The notes below the pieces were generated by a model. That model did no database searches, was not told the origin of the DNA, and worked only from the letters and a program-made list of their open reading frames with translations. Both the position numbers and the translations under genes were made by a program. DNA of 6,973 bases from CAYURR01 sp964446745 (GTDB lineage: Bacteria > Bacillota > Clostridia > Lachnospirales > WQUN01), in assembly GCA_964446745.1 (NCBI GenBank), contig CAYURR010000155.1, forward strand, positions 1 to 6,973, given 5' to 3'. Shown here piece by piece: positions 1 to 6,927 of this stretch. Position 1 is the stretch's first letter. Each line of letters begins with the position of its first letter.

Positions 1-57
1 TTCTTCGACAGTCACATCATAGGATGTACCGTTAACCGTAACCCTATAAGTCTTCAT
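1..57 (-). CDS. Biotin carboxyl carrier subunit of a decarboxylase complex (N-terminal fragment)
   Basis: Only the first 19 codons are in the window; the gene runs off the left edge. The visible protein is MKTYRVTVNGTSYDVTVEE. This is the usual opening of biotin/lipoyl carrier subunits of glutaconyl-CoA, methylmalonyl-CoA and oxaloacetate decarboxylases, where a short beta-rich segment (…VTVNG..YDV.VEE) precedes a Pro/Ala linker and a biotinyl domain with an MKM motif. The linker and the biotinylated lysine would lie outside the window, so they are not seen. The start is the ATG at 57-55, with an AGAGG Shine-Dalgarno at 72-68, about 10 nt upstream. It follows the OadG-like gene after 19 nt, the order expected of a Na+-pumping decarboxylase operon. 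The call rests on this short N-terminus and on context. Confidence 0.8.
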   Translation of the reverse strand, partial: MKTYRVTVNGTSYDVTVEE

Positions 58-76
58 ATAAAAACAACCTCTTTCT

Positions 77-424
77 CTATAGGTATTGGGAATGCTTCAA
101 CCATTCATCGGAGCGTTTGATACTCCTCACAACGAGTTTGTTCGCGGGTATGCCTGTGCTCGCCGATATGGCGGCCATGATAGCGGCTATGATCTCCGGG
201 CTGTCCGCAGACTGCGCCGCCGGAGCCGATGCCACGACCGGAACAACAGGCGCAGCGTTTTGTTTCTGCGTATCTGCTTTAGCCGAGCCCGTTTTGCCGG
301 ATGTGTCGTTCGACGCGAGTATCCTACCCATCAGCCACACCATAAACGCAATCATCGCGAGTATCGACATGACGATGCCGATGCCGATAACGGATGTCGA
401 TAAGCCCTGTACGATATTGTCCAT
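77..424 (-). CDS. OadG-family small membrane subunit of a sodium-pumping decarboxylase
   Basis: A 115-residue protein with the full OadG/MmdD-type layout. It has one N-terminal membrane helix (about residues 8-34, Gly/Ile/Met rich), a flexible Ala/Pro/Lys/Gln linker (about 36-75), and a C-terminal segment PEIIAAIMAAISASTG…LVVRSIKRSDEW (76-108). That segment is the conserved tail by which this family contacts the carboxyltransferase. In characterised complexes this subunit is an assembly factor that anchors the soluble carboxyltransferase to the beta-subunit Na+ channel, and in some enzymes it binds a metal ion. Its ATG (424-422) lies 2 nt after the carboxyltransferase stop, and its GGAGG Shine-Dalgarno lies just upstream of and abutting that stop codon. 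Translation of the two is therefore probably coupled. Family assignment is strong; the substrate of the complex is unknown. Confidence 0.88.
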   Translation of the reverse strand: MDNIVQGLSTSVIGIGIVMSILAMIAFMVWLMGRILASNDTSGKTGSAKADTQKQNAAPVVPVVASAPAAQSADSPEIIAAIMAAISASTGIPANKLVVRSIKRSDEWLKHSQYL

Positions 425-426
425 AG

Positions 427-1635
427 CTACCTCCGGCCTGCGCGGCTCTTGGTCTGCAGCATCTCAAACGCCGCTATTACATACTGCCTCGTAGTTGCCG
501 GGTTCAGTATATCGTCAATAAGCCCAAGCTTTGCGGCGCAAAGCGGTGAGGCTTCTGTCTCTATATTCATGATCCGTCTCGCGGCCTCCGGCAGCATCGG
601 CGCTATTACGGCGTTCTCCCACGCGTACACAACATCCGCGTACCCGCGTGCGCAACCCATCACATTATATACCGCGCCTATGGCCGAGCCTGTGATGATA
701 TTGATCTTCGGTATGCGTGCATCGCAGATCGTTTGCAGAAGAGCCGAGGCCTGGGACAGTAGCTCATCTTCCTCCGCGACCGTGCCGTCAAATCCCTCGC
801 AATCCGTGATCGTCAGCAGCCGTATCGAGAACCTATCGCATAGCCTAATAAAATCCGCGGCGCGTTTCATTGCATACGCATTGAGCTTGCCGCTATTTGC
901 AAGCACCCCGGCCGTATACCCATTTAAGCGGATAAAACCCGTGATCACACCGTCTGTTCCCGTCACAAGCAGGTCGTTATTGTCCGCGAGCTCGGTGATC
1001 AGGCATTTTACAGCAGCTTCGTTCCCGCTCTCTGTGCTCTGCGCGCCGATCATCCTATTGAGGTCGTCCGTAACCGGCACCTGCGCGGACAGCTCCGCCG
1101 CGTTAGACGGCAGCAGCGTGACAAACTTGCGTATATGATTGTTCAGTTCATTGTCATCGTCAAAGAAAATCGCGGACGTATGTGGAATGGTCTGGCCTTG
1201 CTTTGCGCTTTGGGGGCTGCGCAAAAACATACGGCTGTCCTTCACACCGAGCACCACATCACTGTTTCTTGCCATCAACGCCGATATGCCCATGCACCCG
1301 CCGTAAATAGCCGCCATCTGCGGGATCAAGGTCTTGGCCTTCGTTTGCAGCCGCATGATCCGAGCGTAGCGATCCATGATCTCGATACCGTCCTCCACCT
1401 TCAATCCGTCCGAGTCATATAACCCGACCACGGGCGCGCCCATAGTAATCGCGCGTTCATATAACAGCTCGAGCTTCTTGACATGCGCCTCCGTCACGTA
1501 ACCCGTCTGTGCGAATACAAAAACCAACAGCCCATCCACACAGCCGTAGCCCGTAATGATATGCGCATCCTCCATACCGCCTTGCAGCTCAACGAAGCTG
1601 CTCGCGTCCAATATGCCCGCTATGCGTTCCGTCAT
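427..1635 (-). CDS. Divergent short carboxyltransferase (alpha-type) subunit of a biotin-dependent decarboxylase/carboxylase
   Basis: A 402-residue protein with two crotonase-fold halves. In numbering from the upstream ATG at 1641, the N half is about 28-175 (HIITGYGCVDG…VFAQ, EAHVKK, GAPVVGLYDSDGLKVEDG) and the C half about 225-395 (GVITGFIRLNGYTAGVLAN, AADFIRLCDRFSIRLLTITD, YAWENAVIAP, NPATTRQYVIAAFEMLQTK). Family members transfer CO2 from an acyl-CoA or related substrate to carrier-bound biotin, normally with about 510 residues. This one lacks the usual N-terminal arm, the FGGSLG stretch (replaced by TGYV before EAHVKK) and about 20 residues near the C-terminus. The usual DSGGARIQEG reads DSDGLKVEDG, and the N-half CAGG reads CMGI. 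It resembles a divergent paralogue group I recall from Lachnospiraceae. The start is placed at ATG 1635: the AGGGGG Shine-Dalgarno is 7 nt from it but only 2 nt from the ATG at 1641. An in-frame stop lies 22 nt upstream of the ATG at 1641, so no longer start exists. Substrate cannot be told. Confidence 0.82.
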   Translation of the reverse strand: MTERIAGILDASSFVELQGGMEDAHIITGYGCVDGLLVFVFAQTGYVTEAHVKKLELLYERAITMGAPVVGLYDSDGLKVEDGIEIMDRYARIMRLQTKAKTLIPQMAAIYGGCMGISALMARNSDVVLGVKDSRMFLRSPQSAKQGQTIPHTSAIFFDDDNELNNHIRKFVTLLPSNAAELSAQVPVTDDLNRMIGAQSTESGNEAAVKCLITELADNNDLLVTGTDGVITGFIRLNGYTAGVLANSGKLNAYAMKRAADFIRLCDRFSIRLLTITDCEGFDGTVAEEDELLSQASALLQTICDARIPKINIITGSAIGAVYNVMGCARGYADVVYAWENAVIAPMLPEAARRIMNIETEASPLCAAKLGLIDDILNPATTRQYVIAAFEMLQTKSRAGRR

Positions 1636-1673
1636 TTGCATTTCCCCCTGTTCACTCCACTTCTATTATGCAT
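1632..1673 (-). CDS. Possible 13-codon leader ORF upstream of the carboxyltransferase gene
   Basis: In the gap between the adaptor gene and the carboxyltransferase gene, an ATG at 1673 opens a 13-codon frame reading MHNRSGVNRGKCK. It is preceded by a good Shine-Dalgarno (GGAAGGA) with a 6-nt spacer. Its TGA stop overlaps the carboxyltransferase start at 1635 as ATGA, the typical arrangement for translational coupling. The peptide shows no run of a single amino acid that would point to attenuation, and no paired hairpins or U-tract are visible. It could be a coupling ORF that delivers ribosomes to the carboxyltransferase, or a chance frame in a purine-rich ribosome-binding region. The seen facts are the SD, the ATG and the overlap; translation is inferred. 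Confidence 0.3.
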   Translation of the reverse strand: MHNRSGVNRGKCK

Positions 1674-1691
1674 CTTGAATCCTTCCAATAA

Positions 1692-1720
1692 AATGTAACA
1701 CATTAATCTACAACTATCAA
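1692..1720 (-). promoter_or_regulatory. Candidate promoter for the decarboxylase module
   Basis: On the minus strand, TTGATA (1720-1715, 5/6 to consensus) is followed by a 17-nt spacer and TACATT (1697-1692, 4/6). A TGT directly before the latter gives an extended -10. The -35 lies in the last codons of the adaptor gene. Initiation would fall near 1685, just before the leader ORF. No terminator separates the modules, so read-through from the export operon is equally possible. Confidence 0.35.
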
Positions 1721-3100
1721 GTCCGCCGGATCCAATATCACGACACTGCCGACACCGATCCCGTTCGTGACCTCTATCGTACGGTCTCCGACGAGACCCG
1801 TCTCTATCTTACATGGATGGGCTTCCCTGTCCTCGTACAACGCGACATAGGCTGTGCCGTCATTCGCGTATACCACGGCGTTTGCCGGTATGTTTACCGC
1901 ATCACGCGCAGCCTTAAGTATAATCGCCAGTTCCGCCGTATAACCCGCCTTCAGCCGTTCGTCCGCATTTAATATACTCACCTCTATAGGCACGACGACC
2001 TCCTTGCCCGAGGATTTCTCCTTTTCTAGTGCCTCGGTCGCGATCTTTGTGATCATGCCCTTATACACCTGATCCGGCAGGCCCGCTGTCGTGATCTCGA
2101 CCTCCTGACCAATCGAAAGCAGAGGCGCATCGTATTCCGTTATATCCGCGCGCACGACTAACCTTGACAAATCCGACAGCTCCACGACCGCCGCAGTTTT
2201 TACGGCCTGGCCGCCCTCTGTGACCCCCACGCGGCTCACGACGCCCGTGACCGGGCTGATCGTCTGCTCCGTGAGCTTCGCAAGATCATCCTCGATGGCC
2301 TCGATATCGAGCTCGGCCAATCGGATCATATTCTCCTGTTGGCTGATACGGTTTATTACCGCCGTGTCACCCGATTTGTTCGTGGCATTCCCGAGCTTTC
2401 GTTTTGTATCATCGAGAGCGCTTTGCTTGTTGTCAAGCCCGCGCCGCTTGTTCTCTAACTGTATGCTCAGCTCGTTCAGTGTTTCCTCGGCGGCCTTTAG
2501 GTTCGTAATCGACAGGTCGTACTCGTACTTGGTCTTCGCACCGCTTTTATAGAGTATCTCGTTATTGTCCACGGTGCGTTGTGCATCCTCTACTACAAGC
2601 TGCTGCTGCGTTATCCGTATCTCCACGCTCTTGATATCGTTCTGCGCATCAACAACAGACTTCTCCGCATTCGTGACATCGCTTTGATATTGCAACAGCT
2701 CGTTGCCCGTCGCCGGCAGTCCCAGGCCTTCTTTTACGAGTCTCGCGTTCTGAAGGCTCAACTTGGCCTGCTCGAGACTGCGCAACAGCTCCTGCTTCTC
2801 ACGTGCGATATCGTATTCGACTAACAGGTCACCGGCCTTTACCATATATCCGACCTTCACATGCACCTTCGATACACGCTGCGTGGTCTCCACGTACAGC
2901 GAGCGCTTGTCGGCGGCCTCGACATTACCCTCAGCGGAGATTGTTTGTTTTACATCCCCTTGCGTGACCTCATGGAGCTTGTATTTAGCTGTTATATCCA
3001 CGGGTGCGTTGCTCCTAAGGTAGAAAATTACCCCGGCAGCAACCACGCCGAGTAATACCACCGCAACGATCAGCCTTTTTGCCGTCTTATTCTCCTTCAT
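1703..3100 (-). CDS. HlyD/RND-type membrane fusion (adaptor) protein of an ABC export system
   Basis: A 465-residue adaptor. It has an N-terminal membrane anchor (about 9-28), a first half of the barrel-sandwich/lipoyl domain (about 50-98, with GNVEAADKRSLYVETT and VKVGYMVKAGDLLVEYD), and a long alpha-helical hairpin (about 100-275, many Gln/Glu/Lys/Leu repeats). The second lipoyl half follows (SPVTGVVSRVGVTEGGQAV, about 282-300), then a beta-barrel (about 312-395) and a membrane-proximal domain starting with IPANAVVY. In MacA-type systems the adaptor sits outside the membrane, binds the permease and stimulates its ATPase. In a monoderm it would reach into the wall rather than to a TolC channel. 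Start ATG has an AAGGAG site 7 nt upstream; the permease gene ends 21 nt before it. Length and domain order are normal. There is no lipobox cysteine, so it is anchored by the helix and not as a lipoprotein. Confidence 0.9.
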   Translation of the reverse strand: MKENKTAKRLIVAVVLLGVVAAGVIFYLRSNAPVDITAKYKLHEVTQGDVKQTISAEGNVEAADKRSLYVETTQRVSKVHVKVGYMVKAGDLLVEYDIAREKQELLRSLEQAKLSLQNARLVKEGLGLPATGNELLQYQSDVTNAEKSVVDAQNDIKSVEIRITQQQLVVEDAQRTVDNNEILYKSGAKTKYEYDLSITNLKAAEETLNELSIQLENKRRGLDNKQSALDDTKRKLGNATNKSGDTAVINRISQQENMIRLAELDIEAIEDDLAKLTEQTISPVTGVVSRVGVTEGGQAVKTAAVVELSDLSRLVVRADITEYDAPLLSIGQEVEITTAGLPDQVYKGMITKIATEALEKEKSSGKEVVVPIEVSILNADERLKAGYTAELAIILKAARDAVNIPANAVVYANDGTAYVALYEDREAHPCKIETGLVGDRTIEVTNGIGVGSVVILDPADLIVVD

Positions 3101-3121
3101 TGTACCGCTCCTTATTTGAAT

Positions 3122-6115
3122 CTATTCTACACTTTTAAGAGCCTCGACCATGTTTATCCGTTTTAGCTTGCCACGTGTGATGAAGCTCACGCCGACCGAA
3201 AATATCAGCGTCAATAACGCCGAATATATATAACTTGCGGTCTTTATCTTGTCGCCGAACATAATCATATTTGTACCAACCGTAGCGATTACATACGCAT
3301 GCAGCACTATCCCCAGAAACAATCCGCAGACGATACCGATTAGGGTCAATATGATGTTTTCCCTGAATACATAATCCGAGACCTCGCGGTCATAAAAGCC
3401 CAGCACCTCTATCGTTGCCAGCTCGCGTATGCGTTCGTTGATGTTTATGTTCGTGAGGTTAAGTAGCACGATAAACGCAAGTGCACCGGCCGAGACGATC
3501 AAGATCATGACCACAAAGTTCAGGTTATCGACCATGTCGGAAAACACTTCCACGATGGACTGTGTAAACGACACGGATGCGACCGCACGCTTGTCGAGGA
3601 TCTTTTTACCGAGCCCGTCGCGCTCATCCTTTGCGTTGTTTTTAAGCTGTGCGTAGATCGCGTTATACTCGGGTTTTTCGTCAAATACCCGCTCATATAC
3701 CGTAGGCATCATATACGCGTAGTGCATGAAGTAATGCTCTGTCACGCCCGTGATGCGTGCGGTATAACGGTTTTCGTCACCGTCTTTGATGATGATCTCG
3801 TCCCCTACCCCAAGACCTAAGATGATCGACAGCTTTTCGGTGATAATTACCCCGTCATCCGAAAGCATGAGTTTTTCCTTCGTCGCGCGTCTGCGCAGGT
3901 TTGCAAAGCGATACAGCGTCTCTACCTGCTCGGGTACGATCAGATTTACACTCTCGAATACCCCCGACGCATTGCCAAAGTCGATTGAACGCGACTTGAT
4001 GATCATATCCGAGGTAACATTGGGCTCGGTGTTCAGGGATTTAATTACGTTGTTGATATCGCTGTATTTCACATCGTCTGAGAAACTCACGGTCATGTTG
4101 TAGTTAGAGATGTTAGTAAACTGGTTCACGACGACGTCGCCGACCGAGTCCCTTACACCAAATCCTGTAATCAGTAACGCCGTGCAACCCGCTATACCCA
4201 CGATGGTCATAAAGAAGCGTTTTTTATATCGGAATATATTTCTGAGCGTGACCTTGTATATAAACGACAGCTGTCGCCATACAAGGCCGATGCGTTCTAT
4301 CAAGATGCGCTTGCCGAGTTTCGGGGCCTTTGGGCGCATCAACGCGCTAGGCTGGCTCTTTAGCTCGTTCATACATGCGACTACCGTTGCTCCGATCGTG
4401 CACAATACCGCTATCGCAATACCCGCACCCAAGAATTTGGGCAACAGCAAGGTCTCGGGCTCCGGTATCGAATACATCATCCGATACGCGTTAATAATAT
4501 TTGACGGGAACAGTCGCATGCCGATCAATCCGCCCAATGTCCCGCCTGTAACCGTCGGCAATGCCGCGTAGATGATATATTTGGACATGATCTTCATGTT
4601 TGAATAGCCGAGGGATTTCAATGTACCGATCTCGATACGACGTTCCTCGACCATACGCGTCATCGTCGTGAGGCTCACAAGCGCCGCGACCAAAAAGAAG
4701 ATCATCGGAAACACCGAACCGATAGCCGTGATCTTCTCGGAATCCTGCGAAAACGACATGAAGCCGAGATTGGCTTCTCGATCCAGCACAAACCACTCGA
4801 CCTCGTCCATATCGTCGAGAGACTTGCGGCTCTCCCGAAGGGCTTCGCGCTGCGCCTCAAATCCCGCATTCGCTTGTTCCCGCTCGATTTCCAATGTGGC
4901 CCTCGCCATATTCAATTGATCCTGCTTTGCATTAAGCTCCCTGCGCGCGTTACCCGCCTTAATAATCCCCGCGTCTATCTCTGTTATGCCGCTCTGTAAA
5001 TTTAGCAGATTGTCCTTGAGTGCGTTACGGCTACTTTCGTATGCGCCGACCTCGTCGGGCATCAGATCCCGATACGGCTGTATCGCATCGAGCCCCGCAC
5101 CTACTTGATCTATCCCTTGCAGTAACCGCTCGATATTTGCATCGGCTTGAGCTCGCTGCCGCTTCAGATCACGCAAAGCATCGTCCGTCGAACGTTTGCC
5201 CTTCTCGAGCTCGCCCTCCGCATCCGCGAGTGCACGCTCCTGCTCCGCAAATGCCGTTTGCGCCGCGAGCTCCGCTTCATCAAGCGTGCGTGTCGCGTCG
5301 TTTATGCGCTCATAGGCTGTCACGGTAAGCTCGGCCATGCGCTCTCCGTAGCGACCCTCGCCGACCCGTTCTATCGCGTCCACCGCGTCTGCGACCATAT
5401 CTTTATACCGCTGTGAAAATCCGTCTTCTTCCTTCGCGGCCTTTACCGTTACAAAGGCCTCTGTATATACATCCGATATAAAATTCTCATCCGAGATATA
5501 TGCGTATACATCGATACCTCCGCCGCCGATAGACCCGTTGCCTCGCTCACGCGACACGTAATACGGGGATTCCACAACACCGACGAGCGTATACACATTA
5601 TTTCTGAGTTTGTTCCTGATATCCTGCTTCTTGCCGCTTTGCAGCGCGATCCGATCACCGAGTCTCACGCCGCCGTGCATGAAGTCCTGTTCCAATACGA
5701 TTTCATCGGCCCTTTGCGGCAATCTGCCACGCAGCACCTTCGGGGTGTTCATCGGATCATATCGCCCGCGTATGTCCATACCATGCAGCTTTATGATCGT
5801 CGCGGAGCCGTTGCGCGTGGTCTGTACATCCATCGCATAGGTTGGGTATACGGACTTTACCTGCGGCACCGCTCGTATGGCCCCGATATCCTTGTCCGTG
5901 AGCCCGTAGCTCGATATCACACGGATATCCATCAGGTTGTACGTATCGAAATATTTGTCGCCCGTATATTTCATATCCTCACCCGTGGCCCCTAGCCCCG
6001 AGTAGAACGCAACACCCAGCAAGACTACCGAGAATATACCCATGATGCGCCCGGCAGTGCGGATGATCTCCCTAAAGATATCCTTTACGAACGCGTTATT
6101 TATCAATAGGATCAC
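3122..6115 (-). CDS. Two-lobed FtsX/MacB-type ABC permease with extracytoplasmic coiled coil
   Basis: About 997 residues. Numbering from the GTG at 6118, eight membrane helices are seen near 24-44, 467-487, 512-536, 561-583, 635-655, 867-890, 921-945 and 962-982. This is a duplicated FtsX unit (1+3, then 1+3). Residues 45-260 form a MacB-like periplasmic-type domain. Residues 270-440 form an Ala/Glu/Gln/Arg-rich coiled coil, and 656-865 a second, smaller outer domain. Each lobe has the cytoplasmic coupling segment after its second helix: RMVEERRIEIGTLKSLGYSN near 488-507, and NERIRELATIEVLGFYDREV near 894-913. Such permeases pair with LolD/MacB-like ATPases for mechanotransmission or export rather than passing solutes through a pore. 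Two tandem GTG codons (6118 and 6115) could start it. GTG 6115 is chosen because it makes a 4-nt GTGA overlap with the ATPase stop and lies 7 nt from an AAAGGA site. The next downstream gene encodes its adaptor partner. Confidence 0.9.
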   Translation of the reverse strand: MILLINNAFVKDIFREIIRTAGRIMGIFSVVLLGVAFYSGLGATGEDMKYTGDKYFDTYNLMDIRVISSYGLTDKDIGAIRAVPQVKSVYPTYAMDVQTTRNGSATIIKLHGMDIRGRYDPMNTPKVLRGRLPQRADEIVLEQDFMHGGVRLGDRIALQSGKKQDIRNKLRNNVYTLVGVVESPYYVSRERGNGSIGGGGIDVYAYISDENFISDVYTEAFVTVKAAKEEDGFSQRYKDMVADAVDAIERVGEGRYGERMAELTVTAYERINDATRTLDEAELAAQTAFAEQERALADAEGELEKGKRSTDDALRDLKRQRAQADANIERLLQGIDQVGAGLDAIQPYRDLMPDEVGAYESSRNALKDNLLNLQSGITEIDAGIIKAGNARRELNAKQDQLNMARATLEIEREQANAGFEAQREALRESRKSLDDMDEVEWFVLDREANLGFMSFSQDSEKITAIGSVFPMIFFLVAALVSLTTMTRMVEERRIEIGTLKSLGYSNMKIMSKYIIYAALPTVTGGTLGGLIGMRLFPSNIINAYRMMYSIPEPETLLLPKFLGAGIAIAVLCTIGATVVACMNELKSQPSALMRPKAPKLGKRILIERIGLVWRQLSFIYKVTLRNIFRYKKRFFMTIVGIAGCTALLITGFGVRDSVGDVVVNQFTNISNYNMTVSFSDDVKYSDINNVIKSLNTEPNVTSDMIIKSRSIDFGNASGVFESVNLIVPEQVETLYRFANLRRRATKEKLMLSDDGVIITEKLSIILGLGVGDEIIIKDGDENRYTARITGVTEHYFMHYAYMMPTVYERVFDEKPEYNAIYAQLKNNAKDERDGLGKKILDKRAVASVSFTQSIVEVFSDMVDNLNFVVMILIVSAGALAFIVLLNLTNININERIRELATIEVLGFYDREVSDYVFRENIILTLIGIVCGLFLGIVLHAYVIATVGTNMIMFGDKIKTASYIYSALLTLIFSVGVSFITRGKLKRINMVEALKSVE

Positions 6116-6816
6116 CACTCTATCCTTTCGACCGGGATCGGATCCCCTATCGTGAGCATCTCCTCCACCTTGCCGCTTTTAATCTTGATTACGCGGTCGG
6201 CCATAGGGGTTATCGCGGTGTTGTGCGTGATTACGACGACCGTCATGCCCTTCTTCCGGCAGGTCTCCTGTAGCAGCCTCAGAACCTCCTTGCCCGTCAC
6301 ATAGTCGAGTGCACCCGTGGGCTCGTCGCAGAGTAAAAGCTTTGGGTTTTTAGCGAGCGCACGCGCTATCGACACACGCTGCTGCTCACCGCCCGAGAGC
6401 TGCGCCGGGAAGTTATTCATGCGCTCCGAAAGGCCCACATGCTCCATAACTTCCCTGGGGTCGAGCGGGTTCTTGCATATCTGCGTAGCGAGCTCGACGT
6501 TTTCGAGTGCCGTGAGGTTTTGCATGAGATTGTAAAACTGGAATACAAATCCGATATCATAACGCCTGTATGTAATGAGCTTTTGTCTGTCATAGCTCGC
6601 AATATCCGTACCGTCCACGCAAACAAGCCCACTGTCACAGACATCCATCCCACCAAAGATATTGAGTATCGTGGATTTGCCTGAGCCACTGGGCCCCACT
6701 ATCATCGCAAACTCACCTTTATTTATATAAAACGCCGCTCCGTCCACGGCCTTGACCGTGACCTCGCCCATCCTGTAATGCTTCTGCAGGTCCTTGACCT
6801 CTATAAACGCGTCCAT
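6112..6816 (-). CDS. ABC transporter ATP-binding protein, LolD/MacB-type
   Basis: 234 residues from ATG 6816. The nucleotide-binding domain is complete: Walker A GPSGSGKST (41-49), Q-loop Q93 in FVFQFYNL, signature LSGGEQQR (140-147), Walker B LLLCDEPTGALD (160-171) and H-loop H198 in VVVITHN. It would dimerise and drive the permease encoded directly downstream, with which it overlaps by 4 nt. The family normally begins close to …FIEVKDLQKHYRMG, as this start gives. A TTG (6891) and ATGs (6861, 6849) lie upstream in frame. The TATAAT of a near-consensus promoter covers ATG 6861, and the predicted transcript begins near 6854-6852. The TTG and ATG 6861 therefore cannot be on the mRNA, and ATG 6849 would be nearly leaderless. 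ATG 6816 has a GGAGG site (6825-6821), with a slightly short 4-nt spacer. Confidence 0.92.
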   Translation of the reverse strand: MDAFIEVKDLQKHYRMGEVTVKAVDGAAFYINKGEFAMIVGPSGSGKSTILNIFGGMDVCDSGLVCVDGTDIASYDRQKLITYRRYDIGFVFQFYNLMQNLTALENVELATQICKNPLDPREVMEHVGLSERMNNFPAQLSGGEQQRVSIARALAKNPKLLLCDEPTGALDYVTGKEVLRLLQETCRKKGMTVVVITHNTAITPMADRVIKIKSGKVEEMLTIGDPIPVERIEW

Positions 6817-6828
6817 GCCGCCTCCGTC

Positions 6829-6842
6829 GGGGATTGGTCCCC
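6829..6842 (-). other. Small GC hairpin in the 5' leader of the export operon
   Basis: The predicted leader contains GGGGA-CCAA-TCCCC, a perfect 5-bp stem with a 4-nt loop. It ends 3 nt before the GGAGG Shine-Dalgarno of the ATPase gene. There is no U-tract, so it is not a terminator. It could stack against the ribosome-binding site or stabilise the 5' end, but it is short and may be chance. Confidence 0.3.
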
Positions 6843-6859
6843 TTGACATATTATCAGAC

Positions 6860-6888
6860 ATTATATGCCTTTTTAGTGGTTGTGGCAA
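6860..6888 (-). promoter_or_regulatory. SigA-type promoter of the ABC export operon
   Basis: On the minus strand TTGCCA (6888-6883, 5/6) and TATAAT (6865-6860, 6/6) are separated by exactly 17 nt. Initiation is expected at an A near 6854-6852. This gives a leader of about 37 nt with a Shine-Dalgarno at 6825-6821 and start codon at 6816. The three export genes then follow without a terminator. Confidence 0.72.
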
Positions 6889-6927
6889 CAATGTGAGGAA
6901 GGGTTCAGAGTGACTTTTATAAAAAAC

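Noticed and set aside
449..1138. Long plus-strand open frame of 229 codons opposite the carboxyltransferase gene
   Set aside because: It is antisense to a gene with clear family motifs, has no recognisable domain and no fitting Shine-Dalgarno, and its residues are the Ser/Ala/Ile-rich mix typical of a mirrored frame.
427..1641. Naming the enzyme as methylmalonyl-CoA, glutaconyl-CoA or oxaloacetate decarboxylase
   Set aside because: The subunit is too divergent and the substrate-binding residues are altered, so no specific substrate or gene symbol can be supported.
1642..1702. CATAAT (1670-1665) as a -10 box for the carboxyltransferase gene
   Set aside because: No -35-like hexamer is present at 16-18 nt; TTACAT and TTGGAA nearby have spacers of 22 and 12 nt. 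The promoter at 1720-1692 fits better.
1642..1702. Terminator between the export and decarboxylase modules
   Set aside because: No GC-rich inverted repeat followed by a T-run was found on the minus strand in this gap.
5020..5416. Plus-strand open frames opposite the permease coiled coil
   Set aside because: They are Arg/His/Leu/Cys-rich translations without domains, caused by the Ala/Glu/Arg codon bias of the coiled coil on the other strand.
6862..6891. TTG start at 6891 giving a 259-residue ATPase
   Set aside because: It lies in the promoter region upstream of the predicted transcript start, and the added residues have no counterpart in the family.
6915..6924. TTTTATAAAA palindrome with a TATAAA box on the minus strand as an alternative exporter promoter
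   Set aside because: No acceptable -35 is found at 15-18 nt upstream, and a far better promoter lies at 6888-6860.
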